From assembly GCA_028714055.1 (NCBI GenBank), contig JAQTNB010000063.1:1-6771 (forward strand): a stretch of 6,771 nt of DNA, read 5' to 3'. Made by a program: the position numbers and the translations under genes. The stretch comes from Candidatus Omnitrophota bacterium (GTDB lineage: Bacteria > Omnitrophota > Gorgyraeia > Gygaellales > Profunditerraquicolaceae). Positions within the stretch are counted from its first letter, which is position 1. Each line of letters starts with the position of its first letter. Shown one piece after another: positions 1 through 6,751 of the stretch. The notes under the pieces are model-generated. The model was not told the origin of the DNA, ran no database searches, and saw nothing but the letters and a program-made list of their open reading frames with translations.

Positions 1-1791
1 ACCCAGCGCCTTGGCATGATCGATTGCCTGCAGTATATCGTGATAGGTCTGGGCCCTCGTCAGGTAATCATGCATCTGCGCATCGGCGCCGTGCAAGGAA
101 AACACAAACTCGTTCAGCCCGGCATCTTGCAAAGATTTCATCGTATCTCTGTTTTTTAAAAGAGAGCCGTTCGTGATCATGCAAATAGTCTTAAACCCCT
201 GCCCCTTGCAAAATTTGACTATGGAATATATCTCTGTATGCAACATCGGTTCTCCTCCCGAAAGCTCGATGTGCTCTATTCCATATCGCGTGGCGGCACG
301 GATATCTTTTCTGATCTCTTCAACGCTCCTTAAAGGGCTTTTCAAGGAACAATCGTAGAAACAAAACCGGCATCGCGCGTTGCATTTATACCCGAGGCTG
401 ATCTCTTCTCTTTTAACGATCTTGTTATTTCTTCTTATTTTCATTTTCCGGCTGTCATATCTTCCCAAGACGATCTTGACGGCTGTGATCGGGTGCCTGA
501 AAAGCCAGCGCAGGCTCTCCTTGGGATAACGCAGGGCGGTTTTCCAATCCCGCGGGGATACACACGGTTTTACCAGCGCGGTCTCAAGAAACAGCTTACC
601 CAGGGTGGCCTTGCTGAACGGGCTATAAGGATAAACCCGGAAATTACTTTGATCGAACCCCTTCCAATTAAAAGGCTTTGGTATCTGTTCCTTGCACTGC
701 TCCCATATTTTTGTTCCAGGATAAGGCGTGGTAATATTGACGCGGTAACTGTCGAGTTCGTTTTCGCGCATAAATTGCTGTGTGAGCCGGACATCTTCGA
801 TCGTTTCTTTGGGGTTCCCGATCATAAATGAACCGGCCACCAGGAGCCCTGTTTCTTTGCAGGCCCTGATCGCCTCTTTATTCTGTTCTACGGTCGTGGA
901 TTTACCCAAAATATCCAGCATCCTTTGCGAGCCGCTTTCAATGCCAAAGTTTACCTGCCGGCACCCCGCCTCCCGTATCATCCGGGCCGTTGTACGGTCA
1001 AGATAGTGGGAAGAGGTCATACAGCCCCAGAGGATGCCGAGTTTTTCATTGATCATCGCCTGGCAGATCTTCTCCAGCCGCGGCTTATTCACCAGGAAAT
1101 TTTCATCCAGAAAAATCATGGCTGCCACGCCATAATCCGCCTTGAGCCTCTTTATTTCTTCCATCACTCTTTCGGCGCTATAGAATCTCACCGGGCTTTG
1201 CCTTAAGCTATTACGGCAAAATATACAGCGCAAAGGGCATCCCCTGCTGGTGAGCAGCGCTGCGGATTTTATGGAAGCCAGGGCAGGCCCGAGAAAAGCA
1301 AGCATGTACTTCTTGGTTTCGCTTGCCCCGCCGAGGTAAAATCCTTGTTTCATTAAATGCCGCGGGTGTAAAGGCAGGGCATCCAGATCGTTCAGATAAG
1401 GGCGGCTGACGATACCGGAGGTGAGCCCCTCTTTCACGATAGCCAACATTGCGGCCTCTCCCTCGCCCGTCACAACTATATCAGCGTGCTCCAGAGCCTC
1501 TTCTGGTAATGCGCTGGGATGCGGCCCTCCCAGTATGGTCAAGATTTTCATCCTGCGGCACATATCGGCTATGCGGTATGCGTCCAGCACCATGGGGGTC
1601 ATACTGGTGATGCCTACGATATCCGGATGATAGGCGCTGATTTCTTTTTTTATATCGTCGCCTGCCATCTGATCTATGATCTTAACCTCGATGCCATGAA
1701 GCTCCAGGTAACCGGCAAGATACCCCAGGTTAAGCGGCTCTATGGTCACCTTCATCCCTTTGGCCATCGGATTAATAAAAGCTACCCTCAT
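1..1791 (-). CDS. Cobalamin-binding radical SAM paralogue 3 fused to a second radical SAM domain (partial, 597 codons visible)
   Basis: The frame from ATG 1791-1789 is open through all 597 codons to base 1, so the 3' end lies outside the window. Residues 1-445 match the two upstream paralogues: IIDQMAGD (38-45, Met in place of the cobalt-binding His), LGGPHPSALP (87-96), VTGEGE (107-112), C185/C189/C192 (CPLRCIFC), FLDEN (227-231), FGIESGSQ (282-289), TPYPGTKIWE (355-364) and an HPITAVKIVLGRY end (433-445). From Met450 a second radical SAM domain begins: C470/C474/C477 (CNARCRFC), LSGGEP (510-515), MITNGSLL (538-545) and SLHGADAQMHD (565-575). It resembles MoaA/SPASM-type enzymes rather than the first half, and its C-terminal part is missing. 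The start directly follows the glycosyltransferase fusion with AAGAGG before it. A frameshift-created fusion, natural or from assembly, is possible at the junction. The double domain is certain from the reading frame; the function is unknown. Confidence 0.9.
   Translation of the reverse strand, partial: MRVAFINPMAKGMKVTIEPLNLGYLAGYLELHGIEVKIIDQMAGDDIKKEISAYHPDIVGITSMTPMVLDAYRIADMCRRMKILTILGGPHPSALPEEALEHADIVVTGEGEAAMLAIVKEGLTSGIVSRPYLNDLDALPLHPRHLMKQGFYLGGASETKKYMLAFLGPALASIKSAALLTSRGCPLRCIFCRNSLRQSPVRFYSAERVMEEIKRLKADYGVAAMIFLDENFLVNKPRLEKICQAMINEKLGILWGCMTSSHYLDRTTARMIREAGCRQVNFGIESGSQRMLDILGKSTTVEQNKEAIRACKETGLLVAGSFMIGNPKETIEDVRLTQQFMRENELDSYRVNITTPYPGTKIWEQCKEQIPKPFNWKGFDQSNFRVYPYSPFSKATLGKLFLETALVKPCVSPRDWKTALRYPKESLRWLFRHPITAVKIVLGRYDSRKMKIRRNNKIVKREEISLGYKCNARCRFCFYDCSLKSPLRSVEEIRKDIRAATRYGIEHIELSGGEPMLHTEIYSIVKFCKGQGFKTICMITNGSLLKNRDTMKSLQDAGLNEFVFSLHGADAQMHDYLTRAQTYHDILQAIDHAKALG
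441..444 (-). other. ATGA at the fusion junction: likely relic stop/start overlap
   Basis: At the boundary between the two halves of the double radical SAM gene, in-frame Met450 (ATG 444-442) overlaps an out-of-frame TGA (443-441). ATGA overlaps are the stop/start arrangement at 5303-5306 and 6748-6751 in this same operon. A single indel upstream that moved the first half into the TGA frame would split the gene into two coupled genes here. The bases upstream of Met450 contain only a weak purine run (CCGGAAA). Confidence 0.5.
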
Positions 1792-1792
1792 C

Positions 1793-3919
1793 TTAATGCC
1801 TCTTGTAAAGGTCTGCGCAAGATCGCGGCACCGTTTCCCCGGCGTCATGCCGCCTCATAACATGCCTGCTCTCCATATCCGGGCCTTTAAAACACAGGCT
1901 GTTATGGCAGTCGCCGCACTCTGCGACCCATTTTCTTTTATAATTTCTGCTGCAAGTCCTTCTAATCATGATGTACATATTGTTGTTCCAACATTGCGCG
2001 AGATTCTCTTGTAAAAGGTTGCCGAAATAATAGTCGCCGGAACGGACTTTATTATAAAATAAAGCTTCTCCTCCGGTGCAAGGATATATATTCCCGTCCC
2101 AATCAATGACGATATTTTGCCATGGCTGAAAACATGGGCGTTCAACAGGAGTGCTCAAAAATAGCGGATCACATGACAAGGCGATCCCCGTTCTTCTGGC
2201 CAGTGTTTTGGCGCTGTTGATCGCCTTGTTGTATTTTTTTTGAGCAAAGAAAAGAGAATCCTGCCCGTCGAAACGCCCTTCCTGAGCGCCGGTATGCCGA
2301 TAAAACCTGCGGAAGAGCACCTTGACCTCTTTGACACCCAATTTACCCGCCATTTTTATGATCAGCGGGATTTCATCGATGTTCCGTTGCGAAACGACGC
2401 AGGAAAAGGCCTTACGGATGGTATTTCCGCTCTTTTTAAGACGTTCGTTTAAGACTTTCAGATTGTCAAATACATCGTAGCCGTTTACCTGGAATATGGC
2501 GTTAGACGTCTCCCGGCTTCCCCCGTGCACCGAAATGATGAGTTGGTCGATCTTATGCCGCGAGAGTTGATCCGCACATTGGGCGATCAAAAGGCCGTTG
2601 GTTATTATCCTTACCGCAGTCTCAGGGTATGCCGCATTAACATGCCGTATGATATCGAAGAGATCCCGGCAAAGCAAAGGCTCCCCTCCGCCGCTGAGAT
2701 AAAACGTCCTTTTTGTCGTCGGTATGTGCGAAAGCATCGTAAGAAAATCGCGGAACCTCATTTCTTTCATCTCTGCGGAGGGGTATTGATTGCAAAATGC
2801 GCAGCGCGCATTGCAAAAATTTGTCATCAGGAAGTGGAAATCTTCGGGCAGGCCGTAAACAACGTCTTTTTGCCGTATGATCTCGCTGACAGCCACCTGC
2901 CTGTGCGGAGGGTGGGAATAATCGGCGGATTTTCTTAATTCCCTCCCTGCCTGGACAAAAAGTTCCCTGAGATGGCGGGTTAACCAACGCTTGTTAACCG
3001 CCCACAGCAAAACAAAATCGCCGGCTGCTGCCCTGCCTCTTCCCAGAAGAAACCACAAGCTTCTCAGGCCGGTTTTAGCAGACCCGGCTATCTTATACAG
3101 TAAGGCAAACCTGGTGAGCCAGGATAACTTCCTGTTTGAGACCGATAATTTGTCCCTGTCGTATAATTTCAAACCGCACGATTCGCGGACCAGCTCTTCT
3201 TTTACCGGCAGCAGGCCAAGATATTGCGGGTGCGCCTCGGGCGATATGCTCCGCTCAACAAGCCTGGAATTCCGGTCTTTAAAAATTTTCTTTAGAGCAT
3301 GCTCATATGAAACCCATGGATAATGCTCAAATATGAATTTCAAGGGAAAGACCCGCGGGTTTTCTCTTAAACAGATATGCCCGGAACGCGTATAGAAATC
3401 CACCGTCGGATGGTAACGGAAGATCTTGTGCTGAGGATAATCGGGGCGGAGATGAAGATGGCAGTAACGTAACCTTTCGAGGGGGGAGAGGATCAAGGGG
3501 TCGTCTTTCTCTGTCGGGTAAAATTCATGTAATGCTCCGTTGATAATATTGTACCCGGCACGGCTTACATGCTCCATGAACCCCAAAAGCGGCAATCCCT
3601 TGACCGGGGAATAATAGAACGAATCGCTGTCAATGAGCACAATCCACTCGTAATCCGAGAGGCTGGCATGCATATAATCGCAGGCGCGGCGCAGGATCTT
3701 TTGCCATTGGAAACCCTGGGTCTCAATATGGAGGATATCGGTGATCCTGCCTTCGGTATCATTGTTTTGCTGAAACGTGCGGGCGATGGCCACGCTTGAA
3801 TCCGTGGAGTGATTATCGGCGAGTACGAGGTCGATACCTTGCCGTAAATAGTGGCTGAGGCACTCGGCGAGGATATGCTCTTCGTTATAGCAAAACAGGA
3901 TACCGCAGGCGTTCTTCAT
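1793..3919 (-). CDS. Glycosyltransferase family 2-type / radical SAM-SPASM fusion (708 aa)
   Basis: Residues about 1-255 are a glycosyltransferase of the GT-A fold resembling the Glyco_tranf_2_4/GT92-like group: FCYNEEHILAECLSHYLRQG (9-28), DNHSTDSS (35-42) for nucleotide-sugar binding, a DSD metal-binding motif (97-99) and the characteristic HYPWVSYEHALKK (199-211). A basic linker of about 100 residues follows (256-355). Residues about 360-560 are a radical SAM domain with C369, C373 and C376 (CNARCAFC) and GGGEP at 410-414. The C-terminal part is a SPASM-like auxiliary cluster region: C596, then G609-x4-C614, and C668-x2-C671-x4-C676. The likely role is transfer of a sugar combined with radical modification of the same sugar or its acceptor; this is an inference. 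No signal peptide or transmembrane segment is obvious. The start ATG follows only a weak AGGG overlapping the previous stop codon; a nearer upstream ATG (3925-3923) hits TGA after two codons and is excluded. Confidence 0.93.
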   Translation of the reverse strand: MKNACGILFCYNEEHILAECLSHYLRQGIDLVLADNHSTDSSVAIARTFQQNNDTEGRITDILHIETQGFQWQKILRRACDYMHASLSDYEWIVLIDSDSFYYSPVKGLPLLGFMEHVSRAGYNIINGALHEFYPTEKDDPLILSPLERLRYCHLHLRPDYPQHKIFRYHPTVDFYTRSGHICLRENPRVFPLKFIFEHYPWVSYEHALKKIFKDRNSRLVERSISPEAHPQYLGLLPVKEELVRESCGLKLYDRDKLSVSNRKLSWLTRFALLYKIAGSAKTGLRSLWFLLGRGRAAAGDFVLLWAVNKRWLTRHLRELFVQAGRELRKSADYSHPPHRQVAVSEIIRQKDVVYGLPEDFHFLMTNFCNARCAFCNQYPSAEMKEMRFRDFLTMLSHIPTTKRTFYLSGGGEPLLCRDLFDIIRHVNAAYPETAVRIITNGLLIAQCADQLSRHKIDQLIISVHGGSRETSNAIFQVNGYDVFDNLKVLNERLKKSGNTIRKAFSCVVSQRNIDEIPLIIKMAGKLGVKEVKVLFRRFYRHTGAQEGRFDGQDSLFFAQKKYNKAINSAKTLARRTGIALSCDPLFLSTPVERPCFQPWQNIVIDWDGNIYPCTGGEALFYNKVRSGDYYFGNLLQENLAQCWNNNMYIMIRRTCSRNYKRKWVAECGDCHNSLCFKGPDMESRHVMRRHDAGETVPRSCADLYKRH
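1799..1804 (-). promoter_or_regulatory. Ribosome binding site of the double radical SAM gene
   Basis: AAGAGG lies in the last codons of the 708-aa gene, seven bases before the ATG at 1791-1789. The stop TAA (1795-1793) and this ATG are separated by one base, so the two genes are probably translationally coupled. Confidence 0.8.
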
Positions 3920-3929
3920 CGCATCTGCC

Positions 3930-5306
3930 CTATGTCTTGCATGGTTGTTTTTTGCCTATATTCCTCCTGATCACATATAGTATAAATTTGGCGGCCGTAA
4001 ACGGATGCCACAAGAACCAACGGACGCCTCCCTTGAAATACCGCAGTACCGACCTCCAATCCTTATAATACACCGCCGGCCTTATCAGCACCGTTTCAAT
4101 AAACAATTTTCCCAGTTCTGCCTTGCCGAACGGCGTGTAGGCATAGACATCTAAACTTTTTGATGAGTTAAAGCCGCGCCAATTAATAGGCCGGGGAATT
4201 TTTTCATTATACAGTTCCCAAAGCTTGGTGCCGGGATAGGGGGTGGTAATATTAACATAGAAAACCTCCGGCTGAGTTTCGAGAATAAATTTTTGGGTCA
4301 GCCTGACGTCTTCGAGCGTTTCGCCAGGGTTGCCGAGCATGAATGACGCGTGCACCAGAAGCCCGGCCTCTTTGCAGACCCTGATCGCCTCTTTATTCTG
4401 TTCTACGGTAGTCGTCTTGCCTAATACGTCGAGGATCCGCTGGGAACCGCTCTCAATGCCAAAGGCGACAAGCCTGCAGCCGGCTTCTTTGATCATCGTG
4501 GCTGTCCGGCGGTCGATAAAATGCGCGGACGCGCCGCAACACCAAAGGATATTGAGCTTTTCGTCTGTCATCGCCCTGCAGATCTTCTCAAGCCGCGGCT
4601 TATTCACCAGGAGATTTTCATCCAAAAAAACTATTGCCTCAATGCCATAATCGGTCTTCAGTCGCCGTACCTCATCCAAGACCCTTTCGGCGCTATGGAA
4701 TCGCACCGGACTTTGTCTTAAGCTATTAAGGCAAAATATACAGCGGAAAGGGCAGCCCCTGCTGGTGAGCACCGAGGCTGACCTCATCGAGAAAGCTACT
4801 TTATGCCCTAAAGAACCAAAGATATGCTGTTTGAGTTGATGAGCGTGCGCATAAAAATCTTGTTTCATCAGGCGCCAGTGCGGCATGGGTAACTCATCGA
4901 TATTCTCCGTATAGGGCCGGGAGACAATGCCCGAGGTGGTCCTGTTTTTAACGATATCCAGCATCGCCTTTTCTCCCTCGCCCACAACCACCACATCGGC
5001 ATGCTCCAGGGCCTCCTGCGGCATCGCGCTGGGATGCACCCCTCCCATCACGGTCAAAATCCCCTTCCTGCGGCAGATGTCGGCTATGCGGTATGCCTCT
5101 ATAACCATATGCGCCATACTCGTTATGCCAACGATGTCCGGTTTGTACGCGTTGATCTGCCTGTTTATATCATCTCCCGCTACCTGGTCGATGATCCTTA
5201 CATCAATGCCGTTTTGTTCCAAATAGCCGGCAATGTATCCCAGGCTCAGCGGCTCTACGCCTGCATTGACCCTTTTGGCCGACGGATTGATTAAAGCGAT
5301 TTTCAT
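3930..5306 (-). CDS. Cobalamin-binding radical SAM protein (paralogue 2, 458 aa)
   Basis: This protein has the same architecture as the upstream 482-aa protein. The B12-binding domain spans about 1-130: IIDQVAGD at 38-45 with Val in place of the cobalt-binding His, GITSM at 60-64, MGGVHPSAMP at 87-96 and VVGEGE at 107-112. The radical SAM core has C185, C189 and C192 (CPFRCIFC), FLDEN (227-231), FGIESGSQ (282-289), GNPGET (325-330) and TPYPGTKLWE (355-364). The C-terminal tail, after the HPFTAAK segment (434-440), is basic and shorter than in paralogue 1. Differences include Val rather than Pro after the GG of the B12 domain and a divergent stretch at about 152-177 just before the cluster motif, which may reflect a different substrate. 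It starts within the ATGA overlap behind a strong GGAGGTG and ends with TAG ten bases before the glycosyltransferase fusion. Family is certain, specific reaction unknown. Confidence 0.93.
   Translation of the reverse strand: MKIALINPSAKRVNAGVEPLSLGYIAGYLEQNGIDVRIIDQVAGDDINRQINAYKPDIVGITSMAHMVIEAYRIADICRRKGILTVMGGVHPSAMPQEALEHADVVVVGEGEKAMLDIVKNRTTSGIVSRPYTENIDELPMPHWRLMKQDFYAHAHQLKQHIFGSLGHKVAFSMRSASVLTSRGCPFRCIFCLNSLRQSPVRFHSAERVLDEVRRLKTDYGIEAIVFLDENLLVNKPRLEKICRAMTDEKLNILWCCGASAHFIDRRTATMIKEAGCRLVAFGIESGSQRILDVLGKTTTVEQNKEAIRVCKEAGLLVHASFMLGNPGETLEDVRLTQKFILETQPEVFYVNITTPYPGTKLWELYNEKIPRPINWRGFNSSKSLDVYAYTPFGKAELGKLFIETVLIRPAVYYKDWRSVLRYFKGGVRWFLWHPFTAAKFILYVIRRNIGKKQPCKT
4379..4409 (-). 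repeat. 31-base block identical to 864-894 (paralogues 2 and 3)
   Basis: The DNA around the TVEQNKEAIR codons is identical between the 458-aa gene and the third paralogue (mate 864-894). The same place in the 482-aa gene (about 5797-5827) has several mismatches. The middle gene therefore resembles a different partner here than in the 48-base block. Confidence 0.82.
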
Positions 5307-6751
5307 GCCCCACCTCCGGCAGAGAAACCTCGCGCTCTGTTTTCCATTACATCTGCGTTACGCGTATTGCTTTTTTTGTTCTTCATGACGTATCTTCCCA
5401 ATATGATCTTAACGGCGGTCAGCGGGTGGCGTAAAAACCAGCCGACACTCTCCCCGGGATAACGCAATGCCGACTTCCAATCGCTCGAACTCGCAACGGG
5501 CTTGACCAGTATCGTCTCTAAAAACAACTTCCCCAACTCTGCCTTATCAAAGGGGCTAAACGGATACACTTGAAGGCTCCCCCGATAGAAATCGCCCCAC
5601 TTAAGCGGCTTGCGTAGTTTTTTATTGCATGATTCCCAAAGCTTGGTGCCGGGATAGGGGGTGGTAATATTAACATAGAACTCCTCCGGCTGGGTCTCGA
5701 AAATAAACCTCTGGGTCAACCTGACGTCTTCGACTGTCTCCGTGGGGTTCCCGATCATAAAAGAAGCAGCCACTAAGATCCCTGCCTCTTTGCAGATCCT
5801 GATCGCCTCTCTATTCTGTTCAACAGTGGCTGATTTTTCTAAAACATCCAGGATCCGTTGGGAGCCGCTCTCGCAACCGAAATTTACCTGCCTGCAGCCG
5901 GCGTCCTTGATCATCGTGGCTGTCCGCCGGTCGATAAACTGCGCTGAGGTAACGCAACTCCAAAGGACATCGAGCTTTTCGGCTGTGATTTTACGGCAGA
6001 TCTCTTCTGCCCTGGGTTTATTCGCCAGGAAATTGTCGTCTAAAAAAGTCATTGCTTCGACCCCATAGCCGGTCTTCAATTGCCGTATTTCGTCCAATAC
6101 TCGGGCTACGCCATGGAAGCGGACAGGAGACTGCCTGAGACTGTTATGGCAGAATATGCAATGAAAGGGGCAGCCCCTGCTGGTAAGTATTGAGGCGGAC
6201 TTTACCGAAGGGAGGGAAGACCCAAGAAAAGCTAAGGTGAACATTTTAAGCTTACTTGCCGTATGCAGGTAAAATTCCTGCTTCATAAGGTGCCGCGCAG
6301 GCAAGGGGAGCTCGTCTATGTTCTCTACGTAAGGACGGGAGACAATGCCCGAACTGATACCGTCTTTGACGATATCCAGCATTGCCTTTTCTCCTTCGCC
6401 CACAACCACCACATCGGCATGCTCCAGGGCTTCTTCCGGCATTGCGCTGGGATGCGGGCCTCCCATGACAGTTAAAATCCCCTTCCTGCGGCAGGTATCG
6501 GCTATGCGGTATGCGTCTATCACCAGAGGGGTCATGGAGGATATCCCTATAATGTCAGGGCGGCAAGCGATACCAACTATATCCGGCTTGTAAACATCGA
6601 CCTGCCTGTTTATGTTATCCCCGGCTACTTGATCAATGATCATGACATCAATGCCGTTTTGTTCCAAATAGCCGGCAATGTATCCCAGACCCAGAGGTTC
6701 TACGCTATATTTGGCTCCCCGGGCCGCGGGATTGATCAGGGCGACCTTCAT
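5303..6751 (-). CDS. Cobalamin-binding radical SAM protein (paralogue 1, 482 aa)
   Basis: This is a two-domain enzyme of the B12-binding radical SAM (class B methyltransferase-like) type. Residues about 1-140 form a Rossmann-like cobalamin-binding domain: MKVALINP start, IIDQVAGD at 38-45, GISSMT at 69-74, MGGPHPSAMP at 96-105 and VVGEGE at 116-121. The usual cobalt-ligating His of DxHxxG is replaced by Val42, implying His-off cobalamin binding. Residues about 185-375 form the radical SAM core with C194, C198 and C201 (CPFHCIFC) for the [4Fe-4S] cluster, then FLDDN (237-241), FGCESGSQ (291-298), GNPTET (334-339) and TPYPGTKLWE (364-373), all typical of the Elp3/MiaB-like branch. The C-terminal ~110 residues are of unknown function. 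A 9-residue tandem duplication at 56-73 is absent from both paralogues. The stop overlaps the next gene's start by four bases. Family is certain; the likely chemistry is methylation or rearrangement of an unactivated carbon, and the substrate is unknown. Confidence 0.93.
   Translation of the reverse strand: MKVALINPAARGAKYSVEPLGLGYIAGYLEQNGIDVMIIDQVAGDNINRQVDVYKPDIVGIACRPDIIGISSMTPLVIDAYRIADTCRRKGILTVMGGPHPSAMPEEALEHADVVVVGEGEKAMLDIVKDGISSGIVSRPYVENIDELPLPARHLMKQEFYLHTASKLKMFTLAFLGSSLPSVKSASILTSRGCPFHCIFCHNSLRQSPVRFHGVARVLDEIRQLKTGYGVEAMTFLDDNFLANKPRAEEICRKITAEKLDVLWSCVTSAQFIDRRTATMIKDAGCRQVNFGCESGSQRILDVLEKSATVEQNREAIRICKEAGILVAASFMIGNPTETVEDVRLTQRFIFETQPEEFYVNITTPYPGTKLWESCNKKLRKPLKWGDFYRGSLQVYPFSPFDKAELGKLFLETILVKPVASSSDWKSALRYPGESVGWFLRHPLTAVKIILGRYVMKNKKSNTRNADVMENRARGFSAGGGA
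5311..5317 (-). promoter_or_regulatory. Strong ribosome binding site of the 458-aa gene inside the 482-aa gene
   Basis: GGAGGTG ends four bases before the ATG at 5306-5304, with six bases between GGAGG and the start. It lies within the last codons of the upstream gene and encodes the Gly-rich end of that protein. Together with the ATGA stop/start overlap this indicates translational coupling of the two genes. Confidence 0.88.
5633..5680 (-). repeat. 48-base block identical to 4215-4262 (paralogues 1 and 2)
   Basis: The DNA encoding FYVNITTPYPGTKLWE is identical base for base in the 482-aa and 458-aa genes (mate 4215-4262), including all third codon positions. The DNA on both sides differs, and the matching part of the third paralogue (about 703-750) is diverged. 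Confidence 0.9.
6396..6430 (-). repeat. 35-base block identical to 4978-5012 (paralogues 1 and 2)
   Basis: This run of 35 identical bases encodes ALEHADVVVVGE in the B12-binding domain of the 482-aa and 458-aa genes (mate 4978-5012). Confidence 0.85.
6533..6586 (-). repeat. 27-base (9-residue) tandem duplication inside the B12-binding domain
   Basis: Residues 56-64 (PDIVGIACR) and 65-73 (PDIIGISSM) of the 482-aa protein are consecutive versions of the strand that occurs once in the other two paralogues (PDIVGITSM). The codons differ at many third positions, so this is not a fresh slippage event. It could be an old duplication or a recombination joint between two paralogues. Confidence 0.75.
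6645..6688 (-). repeat. 44-base block identical to 5200-5243 (paralogues 1 and 2)
   Basis: This run of 44 identical bases near the 5' ends of the 482-aa and 458-aa genes encodes LGYIAGYLEQNGID (mate 5200-5243). The flanks carry ordinary third-position differences. Confidence 0.88.

Noticed and set aside
1..444. A separate gene starting at Met450 (ATG 444-442) for the second radical SAM domain
   Set aside because: Internal initiation is possible, but the upstream frame reads through without a stop and only a weak purine run precedes this ATG, so one fused gene is the simpler annotation. The alternative is kept as a finding.
782..1006. Plus-strand open frames in the same place of all three paralogues (782-1006, 4330-4650, 5742-6068) with similar translations
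   Set aside because: They are antisense shadows. Their similarity is fully explained by the conserved minus-strand codons for the TVEQNKEAIR and FMIGNP regions, which carry recognisable radical SAM motifs.
1519..2014. Plus-strand open frames (1519-1860, 1742-2014) spanning the junction between the 708-aa gene and the double radical SAM gene
   Set aside because: They cross the ends of two well supported minus-strand genes and resemble antisense shadows at equivalent positions in the other paralogues (e.g. 5001-5294).
2525..2938. 137-codon plus-strand open frame
   Set aside because: It lies entirely opposite the radical SAM/SPASM domain of the 708-aa gene and its translation shows no recognisable motif; no ribosome binding site supports it.
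3920..3929. Search for a terminator or promoter in the gap between the 458-aa gene and the glycosyltransferase fusion
   Set aside because: The gap is only ten bases, with no hairpin or T-tract, so it cannot hold either.
4215..5680. The repeated 35-48-base blocks as mobile-element ends, attachment sites or CRISPR repeats
   Set aside because: All lie in-frame at homologous positions in paralogous genes and encode conserved motifs; no transposase, target duplication or regular spacing accompanies them.
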